Source: Bolinopsis microptera
Taxonomy: Eukaryota; Ctenophora; Tentaculata; Lobata; Bolinopsidae
Direction: 5' to 3'
DNA length: 64,000 nucleotides
Assembly (NCBI RefSeq): GCF_026151205.1
Contig: NC_087082.1
Location: 372,001 to 436,000 of the forward strand
Below, piece after piece: positions 13,597-24,744 of this stretch. Positions within the stretch are counted from its first letter, which is position 1. Each line of letters begins with the position of its first letter. Both the position numbers and the translations under genes were made by a program. The notes below the pieces were generated by a model, which did not search any database, was not told the origin of the DNA, and saw only the letters and a program-made list of their open reading frames with translations.

Positions 13597-14956
13597 GTGG
13601 AGCCCAATGTAACACAATATTGGTAACACACACCTGGCTTGTGGAGCCCAATGTAACACAATATTGGTAACACACACCTGGCTTGTGGAGCCCAATGAAA
13701 CACAATATTGGTAACACACACCTGGCTTGTGGAGCCCAATGTAACACAATATTGGTAACACACACCTGGCTTGTGGAGCCCAATGTAACACAATATTGGT
13801 AACACACACCTGGCTTGTGGAGCCCAATGTAACACAATATTGGTAACACACACCTGACTTGTGGAGCCCAATGAAACACAATATTGATAACACACACCTG
13901 GCTTGTGGAGCCCAATGTAACACAATATTGGTAACACACACCTGACTTGTGGAGCCCAATGAAACACAATATTGATAACACACACCTGGCTTGTGGAGCC
14001 CAATGTAACACAATATTGGTAACACACACCTGGCTTGTGGAGCCCAATGAAACACAATATTGGTAACACACACCTGGCTTGTGGAGCCCAATGTAACACA
14101 ATATTGGTAACACACACCTGACTTGTGGAGCCCAATGTAACACAATATTGGTAACACACACCTGGCTTGTGGAGCCGAATGTAACACAATATTGGTAACA
14201 CACACCTGGCTTGTGGAGCCCAATGTAACACAATATTGGTAACACACACCTGGCTTGTGGAGCCCAATGTAACACAATATTGGTAACACACACCTGGCTT
14301 GTGGAGCCCAATGTAACACAATATTGATAACACACACCTGGCTTGTGGAGCCCAATGTAACACAATATTGGTAACACACACCTGGCTTGTGGAGCCCAAT
14401 GTAACACAATATTGGTAACACACACCTGGCTTGTGGAGCCCAATGTAACACAATATTGGTAACACACACCTGGCTTGTGGAGCCCAATGTAACACAATAT
14501 TGGTAACACACACCTGGCTTGTGGAGCCCAATGTAACACAATATTGATAACACACACCTGGCTTGTGGAGCCCAATGTAACACAATATTGATAACACACA
14601 CCTGGCTTGTGGAGCCCAATGTAACACAATATTGGTAACACACACCTGGCTTGTGGAGCCCAATGTAACACAATATTGGTAACACACACCTGGCTTGTGG
14701 AGCCCAATGTAACACAATATTGGTAACACACACCTGGCTTGTGGAGCCCAATGTAACACAATATTGGTAACACACACCTGGCTTGTGGAGCCCAATGTAA
14801 CACAATATTGGTAACACACACCTGGCTTGTGGAGCCCAATGTAACACAATATTGGTAACACACACCTGGCTTGTGGAGCCCAATGTAACACAATATTGGT
14901 AACACACACCTGGCTTGTGGAGCCCAATGTAACACAATATTGGTAACACACACCTG
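13597..14956. repeat. 44-bp tandem array, about 31 copies
   Basis: The 44-bp unit begins GTGGAGCCCAATGTAACACA and contains the palindrome CAATATTG. Variants include GTAACA/GAAACA and CTGGCTT/CTGACTT. The unit has no stop codon in any minus-strand frame, so all three frames are open for 470 to 500 codons. This follows from the repeat and is not evidence for a protein. Confidence 0.96.
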
Positions 14957-15257
14957 TCGGGGGAAGGCTGGGTCTTGGTGTGTATTTTGTCTCCGTTTAA
15001 CGATCTAGCTCTATGTTTCTTTAACATTGTACAGTGTACACTAACCTAGCTAGATAGCTAGATCCACTATTGTATACTCAGGCAAAGGAAAAAGAGAGCA
15101 AATGAAACTGATGGTATAAAGTCACACGAGATTTAAGTCATACGAACCACACAGACTGATCACGAGAACACAGCGATGATGCGAAAATGAGATAAAAATT
15201 GGAATATGACGTAGTGAAACATGACACTCCTCGAGCATATATTACTGCAGCACAGTT
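14957..15257. other. Unique spacer between two arrays
   Basis: About 300 bp of ordinary sequence with no gene or element that I can support. Confidence 0.5.
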
Positions 15258-15919
15258 CACTTTACACACGTGACACTTTACACACGTGACACTTTACACC
15301 ACGTGACACTTTACACCACGTGACACTTTACACCACGTGACACTTTACACCACGTGACACTTTACACCACGTGACACTTTACACCACGTGACACTTTACA
15401 CCACGTGACACTTTACACCACGTGACACTTTACACCACGTGACACTTTACACCACGTGACACTTTACACCACGTGACACTTAACACCACGTGACACTTTA
15501 CACCACGTGACACTTTACACCACGTGACACTTTACACCACGTGACACGTTACACCACGTGACACTTTACACCACGAGACACTTTACACCACGTGACACGT
15601 TACACCACGTGACACTTTACACCACGTGACACTTTACACCACGTGACACTTTACACCACGTGACACTTAACACCACGTGACACTTTACACCACGTGACAC
15701 TTTACACCACGTGACACTTTACACCACGTGACACTTTACACCACGAGACACTTTACACCACGTGACACGTTACACCACGTGACACTTTACACCACGTGAC
15801 ACTTTACACCACGTGACACTTTACACCACGTGACACTTTACACCACGTGACACTTTACACCACGTGACACTTTACACCACGTGACACTTTACACCACGAG
15901 ACACTTTACACCACGTGAC
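15258..15919. repeat. 17-bp tandem array with a CACGTG E-box in nearly every unit
   Basis: The unit is ACACTTTACACCACGTG, repeated about 39 times. Three units carry CACGAG in place of CACGTG. The core is the canonical palindromic E-box bound by bHLH factors of the MYC/MAX and USF type, so the array could be a dense artificial-looking binding platform. That role is inference. Confidence 0.95.
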
Positions 15920-16372
15920 GGAGAGATGATGCTGATTAGTGTGTGAAATTACTGTGGCTGCTGCGTCATGTGTTTTGTTTCGCATGCACCGTATTAGACA
16001 ATGGTTATAATACAGATTAAACACAACATGTGTTGAGGATATCTTCTCCAGTAGAGCGACCAACAGATATAAAGTTCAGCCTACCAGTAAACTCGTGATA
16101 TTATATATTTTGGCTGTAATACAAAACAAGAAAAAGATAAAATTACTTTTAACAATTTAATAAAATCGTATCATATCATGTGGAGTCCATATGATAGTAT
16201 GATATATCGTATATACAGTTACTGTGGTTAATGCCGAGTACTCACTTCTTTATAAAGTTGGTAAAAACATTGCTGCTGGCGGGTTGGGGGCAGTGTACTG
16301 GACTGGTTGCTTCTAACTTTACCACTGGACCTGCTTCATTGCTGCCTTGTTTCGTCATCAGCTACCAATATT
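15920..16372. other. Unique AT-rich DNA
   Basis: There is a 63-codon minus-strand frame reaching into the 17-bp array, with no supporting motif. Nothing else is recognised. Confidence 0.45.
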
Positions 16373-16396
16373 ATTAATATGAGATTAGTATAAAAT

Positions 16397-16774
16397 ATAT
16401 GTTATTTTTTTTTTTTTTTTTATCTAGACACTTATTTTACTTCGGTGTATTCCAACAGCCACAATGTTACACAAGTGCAACCAGCCAATTACAGGAAGCC
16501 GAAGGATCTTTTTGGCCAGTGACGGTTAAGGTAGTGTGTACCATACTTTCTTCGTCCGAGACTTTGCTGCAATGTGCAGCTCCTCATTTAACCCTCACAC
16601 CCGATTTCTCGAGTATTCGGCTGAGTAGACCGGGGGGCTGCATAGACCACTCATGATCCTTAGCTGAACGTCGACGACGCTCACCCCACGACCAGGCAGT
16701 CAGTGGGTTTCGAACTCGCAACCTAACGATTGTAAGACAGGCGTTCTAACCAACTGCGCTACCTGGCCGAAAAC
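16397..16774 (-). mobile_element. tRNA-derived SINE with 24-bp target-site duplication
   Basis: Read on the minus strand, it begins GGCCAGGTAGCGCAGTTGG, a tRNA-like head with a pol III A box. A B box, GAGTTCGAAACCC, lies at 16717-16705, followed by an unrelated body and an A-rich tail (the T run at 16402-16421 on the plus strand). It is flanked by a 24-bp duplication, 16373-16396 and 16775-16798, which differ at one base. The head keeps a TAC anticodon-like triplet, but the anticodon stem does not pair well, so it is a SINE and not a tRNA gene. Insertion would have been by LINE machinery in trans (family knowledge). Confidence 0.88.
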
Positions 16775-16798
16775 ATTAATATGAGAATAGTATAAAAT

Positions 16799-17216
16799 TG
16801 AATTTAATGGGGGGAGGGGGGGGGGGGGTGACATGTCCGCCAATGTCCGCCTATATCCTGTCCTTTTTGGATTCTATGAGACAACGGATGTGTTTTTTGG
16901 GACATTAGCGGACATTGGTGGGCTCGGACGGACATTGGCGGACATTAACAGACAAACATTATAAGAATTTTTCGCACAGGATTTGGACAAAATATTTTCG
17001 GCTCATAATGATCAGGGTAGCATGATCACCCTGCCTCATTAGCAAATTTCAACAAAATTTAGCAAAATTTAGCTAATTTAGTTGTCCGCTTTTGTTCGCC
17101 TATGTCCGCCTATGTCCACCAATGTCCACCTATGCCCGCCTATGTCCGGCTATGTCCTGTCCTGTCCTGTCCTGTCCTTTTTGGATTCTATAAGACAAGC
17201 GGATGCCAGACATAGA
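16799..17216. repeat. TGTCCGCC-type short repeats in direct and inverted orientation
   Basis: A G-rich tract at 16809-16828 is followed by TGTCCGCCAATGTCCGCC and CCTGTCCTTTTTGGATTCTA. A second, longer cluster of TATGTCCGCC units, ending in the same CCTTTTTGGATTCTAT, lies at about 17087-17195. Inverted forms (GGCGGACATT) lie between them. The paired ends about 265 bp apart look like termini of an unclassified small element, but I see no clean target duplication. Confidence 0.55.
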
Positions 17217-17250
17217 CGGACGTGACACCCCCACCCCCTTTAAGGCCAGA

Positions 17251-17898
17251 GGCCTTAATAGCTCAGTCACTGAGTGCCCAATTGAAATAATTCTTTCTGG
17301 TATGACTTACTTCCACCACTGGTTCGAGGAATCTGTCAAATCGAAAAATATTCGAGTTCATTTTTTTCAAATGAAGGTTCATTTTTGCATTTATTTGATA
17401 GTTTGGATAGTTTCAGATGACCGAGATATGAAGAATAACGAGTTTATTCATGTTACGTGTGATCAGGTGATTGGTTTACCTAATCACGTGATTAGGTGAC
17501 CCCGTTAACCACCCCATTAAACATTATGGGAATTGTTAAGGGTGCCCAATTAAGGTTTCACATAATCACCCAGTCAATTTTGTTAACGAGATACAGAAAA
17601 TGCTTGATAACATCGTCATTTCTAATCCGTTTTGCCTCATGTTTTCAGATCATATATGCAACATTTAATAATCTACCGTCTCTGAAAATATTAGGCGTTT
17701 AGCATGTTCAGAGAAAACAATATAGGTGTTTTGATATTGAATTGGCATGGTCTAAAATATTCGAATTTTCAAATTTTGACGAGGGAATCCTCGAACCAGT
17801 AAGTACAGTACGCCATCTGCAAAGCAACAGCTCTCAAATATAAAACACGGCGGAGCTATTAAGGCCAACCTATGCCCACTGACTTTTGGCCCACCCTG
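17251..17898. mobile_element. Mariner-like MITE, long version, left end missing
   Basis: From GGCCTTAATAGCTCAGTCAC onward it matches the complete copy at 31194-31691, and it ends with the same terminus, GGCCCACCCTG followed by TA. The left 45 bp including the terminal inverted repeat are absent. It is longer inside than the intact copy: about 255 bp after the palindrome at 17478-17497 are missing there. No transposase is encoded. Confidence 0.8.
17478..17497. repeat. Perfect 20-bp palindrome centred on CACGTG
   Basis: ACCTAATCACGTGATTAGGT is its own reverse complement. The related MITE copy at 31.5 kb has an internal deletion that begins exactly within this palindrome, which suggests cruciform-associated deletion (inference). 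Confidence 0.85.
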
Positions 17899-18156
17899 TA
17901 TATATACTGTTTGACATTTTTCTCTTTTAAAAAAACACACTTTCATTATACTCAGTTGTGTATCATTGCTCCAGACTGCAGGCTTACAGTTATTGTTTGT
18001 CATTCAAATTTGGTAGACGGCCGCAATGTTAAAGTGACTCATGCTATGTGTTGGTTCAGCCGAATTAATTATTATATAATCAAGTTAATTTTTATTTTTA
18101 GTTAGTTGTCATCCGGCCACACAATGAGCAACTTATATTGCAGCACCATTTATCAC

Positions 18157-18790
18157 TTGGTTAACTGATGTCCCAGACACACCAAACTGACACTCGGCCA
18201 CAAGCACGCCAACATCATCAAAAACCTCAACACTACACTCAGCAATAACAGACAAAATTACAGTACTGCAGTTCACCTCATCACGAGTCACTGCAGCTTA
18301 AACAAACACCTTCACATCATTTGCAAATCAAGCACCAGTACTTGTCCAATGTGCGGCCAAGAAGAGGAAACTGTCTCACACTTCCTTAGACAGCGTCCGG
18401 CTATTGTCCAAATAAGAGGTCAATATTCCCAGGACTACTACCTCTCCGTCAACGACATATTCGACAACCAACATATCACCACGATTGTCAATTTCGAAAA
18501 CCGCACCAAACGCTTAATTGTGCCGGAAGAGCTGGATCAGACCGGGGTGACATAGAGTAAACTCACATGCTGTCTCATCTCATTTTACTTTTCCAAACCA
18601 GCTGGCACTTAAGCATATCATTTTGACTCATGTCACTTTTAACACTATCCTATCCTCCACCATTCACTCTGACTTCTCCGGCAACCTTCGCAAGGGTTGT
18701 CCCACCCCAGAGGTAGGCAGAGCATCTTAATGCTATCCTCTCGTGGGCTATCACGGCCCAGCCTCTCTAAAAAAATTTTAAAAAACATCT
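18157..18790 (+). pseudogene. 5'-truncated LINE tail (end of ORF2 plus 3' UTR)
   Basis: It encodes the C-terminal end of a non-LTR retrotransposon ORF2, stopping at 18553-18555, then a 3' UTR that ends in an A-rich tract at about 18770-18785. A zinc-knuckle motif begins [17 protein letters not shown], but the fourth ligand Cys is Arg here, so the knuckle is broken. The intact version, CX2CX8HX4C, is in the antisense copy at 38.8 kb. Both copies share the same 3' UTR ending (GCCCAGCCTCT then A-rich), so they belong to one family. Severe 5' truncation is typical of LINE insertion. Confidence 0.82.
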
Positions 18791-18869
18791 ATCAATTAGT
18801 ATATGGACACGTTCATTTGAGTTTGAGGATATTGGTAAATATAAGTGACCCTATTAAATGGCACAGTGT

Positions 18870-20620
18870 AGTTCAATTTGTCACACTATGAAATTACATA
18901 AACCCTTGATGGTTAGGATAATCGTATCATCCTCTAGGCTAACTTTGTCACATAACGATATCTTAATCAGGTGATAAGATATCGCTTAAATACGGCCGGC
19001 ACGGAAATGGTTACATTGTCACACTATAAACATGTGACGGAGTAAATATGGACCCCTTGCTGCCGTTTTTGACCAAATTTTTGAGTGTCCAGTTGATTGG
19101 ATGGGTACATATGACCATTACCTACATATTTGACGACTTTTTTCGTTAGATGGTGCACTCAGGTTTACTCTGTCACACATTAAAGAAAATATGTGATGAA
19201 TGTTTAGGGCACCCTGATAAGCAATGCTGAGTAGTGTAGGTTTATTTGATGGCCTGAAAGTGCTGGGAATTGTTATTATATCATATAGTCGTAAGGAATT
19301 AAAACACAGAAGGCACAACCAAGTTTACTTTGTCACATAATCTTGATGATATCTGAACATGTGTGAAATTGAACAAATAATGATATACCAGCTTAAACCC
19401 CTTATATTACGTACTATGGATCAAACAACACTGCTAGTACCATGCACCAGTCACATGAATCATTATCAGGTGGTAATATGTTAACAGTGTCACAATTAAA
19501 CTACCACAACATGGTCAAAAATAGGATAATTTCGTCACAAAAAAATTATTATAAATCAAAATTTTTTGATGATTAAGTTTCATAGCATTCTAATAGAGTA
19601 TAGTTCTTCAAAATAGGGGCAAGATATGTTTACTTTGTCACATCAGTTATTATAAGAGTTAGGTAATCGTCATCAGATTAAAAGATATTTTTCGTAGTTT
19701 GGATCGATTAATATACCTGTAATAAAGCACCCTATGCCAATTTTAACGTGCACTATCTTGATATTGTTGGGGCAGGGAAAGTTAATTTTGTCACATTTTC
19801 AGTGTCATTGACAAATCAATCTAAAATTGTTAAAATTGAGCTCTGATGTTCTGGACAATATTCTTCCAATCGTTTCTGAAAGAATGTTGAATTCTAATAG
19901 AGTTATAGATCTTCAAAATAGGGGCAAGACATGTTTACTTTGTCACATCAGTTATTATAAGAGTTAGGTAATCGTCATCACATTAACATATATTTTGTAG
20001 TTTGGATTGATTTAAATTATATAGGCAATAAAGCATTCTAGTATGCCAATTTTAACACACTATCTTGATATTGTTGGGGCAGGGAAAGTTAATTTTGTCA
20101 CATTTTTAGTGACTTTGACAAATTTAACCTAAAATTGTTAAACTTAAGAATGTTGAATTCTAATAGAGGTATAGAATATAGATCTTCAAAATAGGGGCAA
20201 GACATGTTCACCTTGTCACATCAGTTATTATAAGAGTTATTATAAGAGACTATTTCATTCTATAATCATTGTTTTTAACCTATTTACGATTTCGTATAAT
20301 TTCTTGTGACAATGTAAACATCAACTGATCTTAACTCGCATCAACTACATTGTCATCATATAAAGTTTTCCCGCCTTTCAAACCAAAATCAAATATAAAT
20401 AATTCGCCCAAAATTTAAAATTTCATATATTGTGACAGAATTAACCTCATTTCCCAATAACCAAGTGCCTGTATTAGCTAACTATTCAAAACGATATATT
20501 TTAGGGCTATGATTGGTAGAGCAACCATCAAATAATGAGTTGAAAGGGTTTTTAGGACACCTCACATTAGAATAGAGGTATGGTATCATGAGTGTGACAA
20601 AGTTACCCAAATATTGCCTT
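18870..20620. repeat. Field of dispersed GTTTACTTTGTCACAT motifs and 270-300 bp repeats
   Basis: A 15-16 nt word close to GTTTACTTTGTCACAT recurs at least a dozen times, for example near 18938, 19009, 19162, 19323, 19627, 19780, 19928, 20088 and 20206. It also occurs in reverse orientation near 19031, 20305, 20430 and 20594. Within this field a longer unit starting at TTCTAATAGAG (about 19588, 19892 and 20158) is repeated with spacings of about 304 and 266 bp. No protein coding is seen. Confidence 0.7.
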
Positions 20621-21650
20621 GTAACCGTTCGATCCGTGCCCATTAACCAATGTTGTATCATAATTGTAAGATTTTTTTTTAAATATGAGATTAACTTTAC
20701 CCCAAATTCGATTTTTCAAAGAAAGTTAAGTGTTAGCCCCATAAGTCATATTTCAAAAATTCTACCCAGGAAACTTTACCGGCTGGGGCCTAACTTCGAA
20801 AGTAAAAGAGATAAAGACTTTCGGTTTTTTGCAAAATGTTCGCCTTGTAAAAATAACGTTTCCCCTCAGGGGAAATTTGAGACAACGTAGATTTGGAGTT
20901 ATCCTGAAAAATATGATTTTGGGCCGAATAAAAGGTCGCAGCTTTATAACTTTACAAATTAATTTGTGCTAAATCACTTTACAGTCGATCTTCGAGATTG
21001 TTCTAAAAGGGACCCCGACAGTTGAAACCAACTTCAATAAATGTATTTTCGAATGCTGATTCCAAATCACCCCCCATGACATAGGGTTAAAATGCTCCCC
21101 AAACGAGATATTGGCGAAAAACTGTCTCGATCACGTGATATGACCATATAAGGAAGTAAATCTAATTTATCGTTAGGGTTAAAGTTTTAGCAAATGCTTT
21201 TGTTAAAGATTGGGTTAAGTAAAACAAAATTTAAGTAAAACAAAATTTAAATTTTATTGCCATATTATATTACAATGAATAATAATATCATAATAAACAT
21301 AGTTAAACTTAAACATCCGATAATAAAGTCATAAATATTGGTTACCTGGGGACATCAGGGTATTATGTTGATAAACATAATAAAGATTCAGCGGAATGAC
21401 AGGCTGAGCGCGGCCCAATAAGAATATTGGCTATGCTAAAGAAATGTAAAATACGCTTTTTACTATGATTTAACATATTGTAGTGAACTACTGGAAAATT
21501 CGTCTCAATCATAAATTTTTATCGCAGCGCAATTCAAATTTAAGTAAAAATTCTAAAACAGAAGTGAACGTTATTCAAAAAATATTTCCTCAACTGACTC
21601 CATAGTCCATAAATAAATAGTCCGTAATGTTTTGTTTCACGTTGTAACCC
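20621..21650. other. AT-rich non-coding DNA
   Basis: AT-rich with short, unsupported open frames. No element ends are recognised. Confidence 0.5.
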
Positions 21651-21652
21651 TG

Positions 21653-21670
21653 CCGCGCACGAGTGCGCGG
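21653..21670. repeat. GC-rich hairpin
   Basis: CCGCGCAC and GTGCGCGG form a perfect 8-bp stem with a 2-nt loop, inside otherwise AT-rich DNA. Confidence 0.7.
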
Positions 21671-21702
21671 CTTCGTCATTCGTAGCTTAGGGTTAGAGTT
21701 GT

Positions 21703-21785
21703 GATCAGGTTAAAGGGTTAGGGTTTCGAAAAGTTAAAGGGTTAGGGTTTCGAAAAGTTATAAAGGGTTAGGGTTTCGAAAAGTC
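21703..21785. repeat. Short repeat GGGTTAGGGTTTCGAAAAGT, three copies
   Basis: Three near-perfect copies contain the telomere-like word GGGTTAGGG. The 23-25 bp period and the intervening TTTCGAAAAGTTA show this is a local minisatellite and not a true TTAGGG tract. Confidence 0.75.
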
Positions 21786-22824
21786 GTCCAGGACCAGCTA
21801 GAGAACGGGTTGAAAAGGGCACGTGACAGTCGAGCGTAGAGTGATAAATCATCATCCAATTTGGTTGTCATGACTCTTCACATAGCCATGTGTATACGCG
21901 CACTGCGTGACGCGTTTGTTTCAAAAAAAGAATATTTGCCGCCTTCGGCGTTCGCGCGCTACTGCAAGGGAGAGGGCTCTGGTTAGAGCAATCATGACTC
22001 CATGGCTGAATTCAAACTGTAAAACGCGTGCGAGCAGCAAACTTTACGTCACGCGCGACGACAAACGTCAAACATGCTATTGGAAAATTATCTGGCAGGC
22101 AAGCCTGCCAGTTGATTCACGATGTCAATTCTTCGCATATCGCCGATCTGCATACTGTGGAATTGCGAGAAGATGCGCGGAGGCGTGACCCAGTACTGCA
22201 TCGCGCTACGAGCCCGCCAGGCAGTAAGGTTTTCTGAGTAAATTCTAAAACACATGGTGGATCATATTCAAAATTTTCATTGGATCAAATGTTTCTCCGG
22301 ATATACTGCTTCTAGCTTCCAGTACCTTGATGGCGACTTGTGTCACTCTTACCAACGGCCTCAATGATTGGAATTCTGAACAAAATTTTTGTCCAGAATA
22401 TGATAACTATGAGAACTTTATTGTGCCGTAAGTTAACGGCGGGTAGTTGATGTACCGTTCACAAGCAAGAGCCACTTTGGTGTACTTGCTGTGAGGTGTC
22501 TTAGCTAAATGGGTTGGGGGTCCCCCCTTTTAAAAAAAAGCAGTAAGTTAACGACGGAAAGATTCTCCTTGGTCTGCCGGAGGCAGAGAAAACTTTACTA
22601 GTATATGATGTTTTCAAGGGTGCCTTCTTTTTTCCCTCCGAAGATTGACTACCATGGATCCCGAGTGATTAGAAAAGAACCGATCTAGCCCCAGTGGCAT
22701 GCTGGGCAAATCGCTGGTATGAGTTAGGAATATTTGGAAACACCACATTAGTTGGTGTGTGGTGAAGGAGATTGTGTACTTGAGTTGTTACCCATTAAAT
22801 GCGTATCGATGCCTGAGTTGCTTG
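21786..22824. other. CpG-rich patch with a 20-bp hairpin, no gene recognised
   Basis: 21890-22230 is markedly richer in CpG than its surroundings and carries overlapping 93- and 69-codon open frames that resemble nothing I know. CTGGCAGGC-AA-GCCTGCCAG at 22092-22111 is a strong hairpin. Such base composition in an AT-rich setting may mark a foreign or mobile segment. Confidence 0.4.
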
Positions 22825-23292
22825 TCACGTGATCGTGTAAATAATTGATAAGAATATGCGATTGCGCACGTTCCTGGTATTAGTGAGAAACTCACAGCGC
22901 CCTACTTTGAGCAATGCCTTATCAGAGTCTTGTTGAGCTGCAGAACTGCCAGTTTGTACACCAATTACTAAGCCGATTAGCTGGCCTTTATCAGAGATAG
23001 GTGTATTGAAGGTGGTGAAAAGCCCACGGCGGCATGTTGCAGGTATTGGTTCTCTAGTAGAGCTATGCATATACCGCACTGGATGGAAGTAAGATTCTTT
23101 TATTGACACTAAGGCTGACTCGCCACACAGTGCAATGCGATCAGACATAAGCTTGACATACGTTGCATGAACCGCTGCGCAAGAGTGCGCAACTCCCCCT
23201 GTATCGTAATAACGATAAAGGGGTTTCCACTTAGTGAAACGACCGTGATACAAACATAAACATTTCCAGGTATTCACGAATTCTTCCCTCAT
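22825..23292 (-). CDS. Unrecognised 155-codon open frame
   Basis: An uninterrupted minus-strand frame of 155 codons that starts MREEFVNTW and ends near a CACGTG at the 3' side. I do not recognise a domain. It lies just downstream, on the same strand, of a degraded reverse transcriptase (23.4-24.7 kb), so it may be part of that element or of another insertion. It could also be a chance frame, since most of the region is non-coding. Confidence 0.25.
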   Translation of the reverse strand: MREEFVNTWKCLCLYHGRFTKWKPLYRYYDTGGVAHSCAAVHATYVKLMSDRIALCGESALVSIKESYFHPVRYMHSSTREPIPATCRRGLFTTFNTPISDKGQLIGLVIGVQTGSSAAQQDSDKALLKVGRCEFLTNTRNVRNRIFLSIIYTIT

Positions 23293-23376
23293 ATTGTGAC
23301 AGTGGGTGGAGAGCTTAGATTTTGAGGAAAATGAGTGGGGGAAGTTGAATTTGGTGTGAAGGTTTGAGATGTTGGT

Positions 23377-24668
23377 TTACCAAGGAAGGCCCAGCATGAT
23401 CTGCTCGTGAAATGCAGCACAGAGTAGTTCGTTTTCAGTGCTTTCAAGGCGTCTAAAGTAATCTATTGCAAGTTTGCAGGCTTCAAAGAATAGGAGGTGG
23501 CACCCGCTTTCGCTTTCACCCGCTTTCGCCCTATATTTGATGCTTTTGAATGGACGGACATAGACCAGTACCACTTGATAAACTTAAGGTGGAATTTTTC
23601 ACAGTGGTCTTGTGCAATGTACTTCAGGGTATGCTGGGGCTGGCTTTGTCATCTATTTTTGAAAGGTATCTCATGGTTTTTGAGTGGGGGCATAAGACTT
23701 GACAGCCATAAAGCAGGATTGGTTTTATTAAGGAGTCAAATAGAATATTAAGGGCACGGTGAGAGAGGGCATCCTTAACTATATTGCCTTTGAGGCCATA
23801 GAGAGCATGGAGAGCCTTGGCCCTCAGCTCAGTATTTGCTGCTGTAAATGATTCATTTCTGTGGAATATTATGCCAAGATAGCAGTATTTTTCGGTGTGC
23901 TGGATGGGCTGACCTCCCAATGTGAATGTTTCATAGGAATGCTTTCTTTTGGGAGGGTTGAATATATAACAATCTTAATTTTTAAAATATTTGCTTCAAG
24001 GCCCATGGAGTTACAGAGATCAAATAGAATGTTGATATTGACTTGCAAGGACTTGGGACTTAAAGCAAGAAGGACAAGATCGTCAGCCCAGAGCAGATGT
24101 GATATCAGAACATCAGCAGATTTCAGGAGAGATGAAAAGTCATTAATATAGATTTTAAAAAGGTCTGGTGATAGGGGGTGTCCTTGCTCCGTTCCTTTGC
24201 CAATATCACTTTTAGGGGACAAGAGTTTAGAAATTTTTATATGGGCAATTGACTTTTTGTACATATCACTTAAGCAGTTGAAGAAGTTACCGGTTATTCC
24301 AACTTGGAATTTCCAAGGCATGTAATTTTGTGCAGAAGGAGGTCCCTATATACAGTGTCAAAGGCCTTTCTCAGATCAACAAAGCATGCACAGAGACTAG
24401 CTTTTTTAACTTTTATGTATTTGTCAATGACTGTCTTGAGGGTGAAAACGTGATCGTTAGTTTGGGCACCCTTCGAAAATCAAAGCTGTTCTTTTGGGTC
24501 AGGACAGTAAAGCTTTTTGAAGTGTAACAGAAAAAGTAAAATGCTAGAAAACAATTTACCCTTACAACTGCCAACTGCTATTGCTCTGTAATTGTCTGGG
24601 CTGAAGGGGTTGCCTGGGTTGTAGATAGGAGTGATAATACTGGTATGCCATGGATAGTAACCTGAGAC
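23377..24668 (-). pseudogene. Degraded LINE reverse transcriptase fragment
   Basis: Minus strand. From about 24660 downwards the translation shows TSIITPIYNPGNPF and NYRAIAVGSCKGKLF, then FVDLRKAFDTVYRDLLLHKI (24.4-24.3 kb). The 150-codon frame at 24321-23869 has EQGHPLSPDLFKIYINDF and LLWADDLVLLALS, where WADD stands at the catalytic YXDD position. After a frameshift near 23900 it continues with YLGIIFHRNESF and PILLYGCQVL (frame 23920-23624). The order and motifs are those of a non-LTR retrotransposon RT (finger, palm and thumb). Frameshifts and the lack of endonuclease show a dead 5'-truncated copy. Its upstream edge lies less than 80 bp from the RFC1 start codon. Confidence 0.85.
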
Positions 24669-24744
24669 CAGAGAAAATATATATATACTATATATGTATA
24701 TTGAGTTGATATTTTCGCTACATATTACATATCATGTTTCCAGC

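Noticed and set aside
16700-16770. A tRNA-Val(TAC) gene
   Set aside because: A and B boxes are present, but the anticodon stem does not pair and an A-tailed body with target duplication shows it is a SINE head.
21703-21785. Interstitial telomere (TTAGGG)
   Set aside because: Only three isolated GGTTAGGG words in a 23-25 bp unit, with no consecutive hexamers. TAGGGTAGG at 50.1 kb is a 16-bp unit.
21907-22237. Overlapping 93- and 69-codon frames in the CpG-rich patch
   Set aside because: Two frames overlap in different registers with no recognisable domain, so neither can be supported as a gene.
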